NCBI GenBank assembly: GCA_036821645.1
Contig: DAISJD010000023.1
Location: 1 to 34,953, forward strand
Reading direction: 5' to 3'
Length of the DNA stretch: 34,953 bases
Source: DAISJD01 sp036821645
GTDB lineage: Bacteria > Pseudomonadota > Alphaproteobacteria > ATCC43930 > CGMCC-115725
Shown here in pieces: positions 32,629-34,953 of this stretch; position 1 is the first letter of the stretch; the number at the start of each line of letters is the position of its first letter. Below the pieces are notes generated by a model, which had not been told where the DNA came from, did no database searches, and saw only the letters and a list, made by a program, of their open reading frames with translations. The position numbers were made by a program, and so were the translations under genes.

Positions 32629-34206
32629 ATGACAAAAGTTTTGATTTCCGACGATTTATCCCCGCGCGCCGCCGAAATATTCCGCGAACGCGGCATCGAA
32701 GTCGACGTCAAGATCGGCCTCAAACCCGACCAATTGATCGAGATTATCGGCAACTATGACGGGCTCGCGATCCGGTCCGCCACCAAAGTGACGAAGGCCG
32801 TCCTGGAAGCCGCCACCAACCTCAAGGTCGTGGGCCGCGCGGGGATCGGGGTCGATAATGTCGATGTTCCGGGGGCGACCGCACGCGGGATCGTCGTCAT
32901 GAACACCCCGTTCGGCAATTCGATCACGACGGCCGAACATGCGATCGCCATGATCCTGGCGCTTGCCCGGCAATTGCCTGCCGCCGACCGGTCCACCCAT
33001 GCGGGCAAGTGGGAAAAATCCCGGTTCATGGGTGTTGAAATCACCGGCAAGGTTCTGGGCGTCATCGGGTGCGGCAATATCGGCTCCATCGCGGCCAGCC
33101 GGGCCTTGGGTCTGAAGATGAAGGTCGTGGCATACGATCCGTTCCTGTCGGAAGATCGCGCCCGTGAACTCGGCGTCGACAAGGTCGAGTTGGACGAATT
33201 GTTCGCCCGTGCCGATTTCATCACCCTGCACACGCCGCTTACCGATGCCACGCGCAACATCATCAACAAGCAAGCCTTCGCCAAAATGAAAAAAGGCGTG
33301 CGCCTCGTCAATTGTGCGCGCGGCGGCCTCATCGTCGAAGAGGATTTGGTCGATGCCCTGGACCAGGGCATCGTCGCGGCAGCCGGTCTCGACGTCTTCG
33401 CTGAGGAACCCGCCAAACAAAGCCCGCTTTTCGGGCGCGAAAACGTGATCTGCACCCCCCATCTCGGGGCGTCGACCTTGGAAGCCCAGGAAAACGTCGC
33501 CCTTCAGGTCGCCGAGCAGATGGCGGATTTCCTGTTGACCGGGGCCGTCGTCAACGCCCTCAACATGCCGTCCCTCACCGCCGAAGAGGCAGCGCGCCTC
33601 AAACCTTACATGACCCTCGTCGATCAATTGGGCAGTTTTGCCGGTCAAATGGCGGCCGACGGCTTCAATCAGATCACGATCGATTATGCGGGCCACGCCG
33701 CCAGCCTGAATACGCGCCCTCTGACCGCGATCATCCTGACCGGCGTGCTGCGCCAGATTACCGAAACGGTCAACATGGTGAATGCCCCGGTTTTCTGCCG
33801 CGAGCGCGACATTCGGGTCGTCGAATCGAAGCATGACGGCGATGGCGACTATCAGACCCTGGTCCGGGTCACGGTTCAAGGCCCCGGCCACACGACCAGC
33901 GTGGCAGGCACCCTGTTCGGCGGCAATCGCCCGCGCATCGTCGAGGTCGAATCAATCGCCATGGAGGCCGAACTCGGCAAGCATGTCCTGTTCGTGCGCA
34001 ACCAGGACAAGCCGGGTTTCATCGGCAATCTGGGGCGAACCTTAGGCGATGCCGGGGTGAATATCGCCACTTTCCATTTGGGACGCCTTGGTCCCGATGC
34101 CGATGCCATCGCCCTTATCCAGGTCGATCAAACCCTGACCGACCCGTTACTGAACGCGGTTCGTGCGATCGCCCATGTGGTCGATGTCCGCGGCCTCAGA
34201 TTCTAA
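32629..34206 (+). CDS. serA: D-3-phosphoglycerate dehydrogenase SerA
   Basis: SerA oxidises 3-phosphoglycerate with NAD to start serine synthesis. The 525-residue protein is the long form: substrate domain, NAD domain with GCGNIGS (148-154), catalytic R231, E260 and H278 (NCARGG, FAEEP, TPHLGAST), an intervening ASB domain (about 320-450) and a C-terminal ACT domain (GKHVLFVRNQDKPGFIGNLG onward) that in many members mediates serine feedback. ATG 32629 is preceded by AGGAG about 12 bases away. A slightly longer start at 32608 is possible. The open frame extends upstream into serC but is not coding there. A hairpin follows the stop, then hisZ. Confidence 0.97.
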   Translation: MTKVLISDDLSPRAAEIFRERGIEVDVKIGLKPDQLIEIIGNYDGLAIRSATKVTKAVLEAATNLKVVGRAGIGVDNVDVPGATARGIVVMNTPFGNSITTAEHAIAMILALARQLPAADRSTHAGKWEKSRFMGVEITGKVLGVIGCGNIGSIAASRALGLKMKVVAYDPFLSEDRARELGVDKVELDELFARADFITLHTPLTDATRNIINKQAFAKMKKGVRLVNCARGGLIVEEDLVDALDQGIVAAAGLDVFAEEPAKQSPLFGRENVICTPHLGASTLEAQENVALQVAEQMADFLLTGAVVNALNMPSLTAEEAARLKPYMTLVDQLGSFAGQMAADGFNQITIDYAGHAASLNTRPLTAIILTGVLRQITETVNMVNAPVFCRERDIRVVESKHDGDGDYQTLVRVTVQGPGHTTSVAGTLFGGNRPRIVEVESIAMEAELGKHVLFVRNQDKPGFIGNLGRTLGDAGVNIATFHLGRLGPDADAIALIQVDQTLTDPLLNAVRAIAHVVDVRGLRF

Positions 34207-34213
34207 GCGAAAA

Positions 34214-34242
34214 CCGGGTCCGATGACCATCGTCGGACCCGG
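34214..34242 (+). terminator. Hairpin after serA
   Basis: CCGGGTCCGA (34214-34223) pairs perfectly with TCGGACCCGG (34233-34242) across nine bases, eight bp after the serA stop. No T run follows, so it may be a Rho-assisted or weak terminator. Confidence 0.5.
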
Positions 34243-34326
34243 CCTGTCCATGCGTTGCGCTCAAGCGGCGTATTTGCCCCGGTAGTTTTGATTGCCGGAT
34301 CGTGACAAACCCGGTATGTCGGCAGT

Positions 34327-34953
34327 ATGAACGATCTTCTGCACCCTGCCCTGTTGCCACAAGGCTTGCGCGATATCCTGCCCCCCGACGCCCAGGTCGA
34401 GGCCGATGTCGTGCACCGGATGATGACCGTGCTCGCCCGTCACGGGTTCGAGCGGGTCAAACCCCCTATGATCGAGTTCGAAACCAGTCTCTTGGCCGGA
34501 CCCGGCGTCGCCATGGCCCCGGATACGTTCCGCCTGATGGATCCGGTTTCCCAACGGATGATCGGCATCCGGGCCGACATGACGTTGCAGGTGGCGCGCA
34601 TCGCGACCAGCCGCCTGGTGAAATCGCCCCGCCCCTTACGTCTTTCCTATGCGGGTCAGGTCTTGCGGGTCAGTACCACGCAATTGCGGCCTGAACGTCA
34701 AATGGCCCAGGTCGGGGCCGAGCTGATCGGGTCCGATTCCCCCCATGCCGATGCCGAAATGGTGCTTTTGGCCGTGGAAACCCTGACCGCCGCCGGTCTT
34801 ACGGGATTATCCGTCGATCTCACCATGCCGACCCTGGTCCCAACCCTGTTCGCCAATCGCGGCATCACCGGCCAAAAGGCCGATCGCCTGCGCACCTTCC
34901 TCGATCGCAAGGACGCCGCAGCCCTGGCGGAGGCTGAGGGCGATGCCGGGGCG
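34327..34953 (+). CDS. hisZ: ATP phosphoribosyltransferase regulatory subunit HisZ (3'-truncated by window)
   Basis: HisZ is a catalytically inactive histidyl-tRNA-synthetase-like protein that pairs with short-form HisG to start histidine synthesis. The frame is open from ATG 34327 to the window end (209 codons), so the C-terminus is missing. Visible features are LLPQGLRDILPPDAQ, the helix VVHRMMTVLARHGFERVKPPMIEFE, IGIRADMTLQVARIATSRL (class II motif 2 region) and LRLSYAGQVLRV, then QVGAELIGSDSPHADAEMVLLA. Gene order serA-hisZ is usual in Rhodospirillales-type genomes, where purA often follows. No strong ribosome site is seen. Confidence 0.93.
   Translation, partial: MNDLLHPALLPQGLRDILPPDAQVEADVVHRMMTVLARHGFERVKPPMIEFETSLLAGPGVAMAPDTFRLMDPVSQRMIGIRADMTLQVARIATSRLVKSPRPLRLSYAGQVLRVSTTQLRPERQMAQVGAELIGSDSPHADAEMVLLAVETLTAAGLTGLSVDLTMPTLVPTLFANRGITGQKADRLRTFLDRKDAAALAEAEGDAGA

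Noticed and set aside
1..34953. tRNA or rRNA genes, CRISPR arrays, insertion sequences, phage genes, attachment sites
   Set aside because: I scanned for tRNA-like cloverleaf ends, regularly spaced repeats, transposase or integrase motifs and terminal inverted repeats with target duplications, and found none.

Overview
The window looks like chromosomal DNA of an alphaproteobacterium, most likely of the Rhodospirillales type. The evidence is GC-rich coding sequence, a serC-serA-hisZ gene order, the alphaproteobacterial form of SerC, a methionine regulator that fuses an ArsR domain to a methyltransferase, an adjacent mlaA-mlaC pair, and a four-gene block of ETF-ubiquinone oxidoreductase, uracil-DNA glycosylase, lytic transglycosylase and moaB. 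I saw no phage, transposon, CRISPR, tRNA or rRNA signal. Genus and species cannot be named from the sequence alone.

Layout: 0-4.7 kb holds moaA (molybdopterin synthesis), htpG (Hsp90) and pmbA/tldE (TldD/E peptidase partner). A chemoreceptor follows on the minus strand. Next comes about 600 bp of very AT-rich non-coding DNA (inside 6455-7155), then a secreted protein with an HExxE motif. From 8.1 to 12 kb a family-2 glycosyltransferase converges on a minus-strand series: uracil-DNA glycosylase, lytic transglycosylase, moaB. ETF-QO and a GNAT acetyltransferase follow on the plus strand. From 14.6 to 20.4 kb lies a complete dppABCDF dipeptide ABC importer with a recognisable promoter, a strong hairpin after dppA and overlapping dppC-dppD-dppF junctions. 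Two small paralogous lipoproteins (20.6-21.2 kb) separate it from the methionine operon.

The methionine operon (21.3-26.8 kb, minus strand) reads regulator-metF-metH. MetF makes 5-methyltetrahydrofolate, MetH uses it to methylate homocysteine, and the regulator is of the kind expected to sense S-adenosylhomocysteine. A near-perfect palindrome sits just upstream of the regulator gene. On the other side of that promoter region mlaA-mlaC encode two parts of the phospholipid-retrieval system and end in a textbook terminator. A MocR-type PLP regulator diverges from a DUF1127 small protein and a PhzF-family gene. The right end is the serine pathway, serC then serA, preceded by a G/C-rich structured leader whose last hairpin holds the serC ribosome binding site. 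It is followed by hisZ, cut by the window edge.

Most of the window is well-understood housekeeping DNA. The parts most worth a second look are the serC leader RNA, the palindrome in front of the methionine regulator, the twin lipoproteins, the secreted HExxE protein beside the AT-rich block, and a uracil-DNA glycosylase that lacks two of the four cysteines of the usual iron-sulfur site. I did not find a convincing novel multi-gene system.
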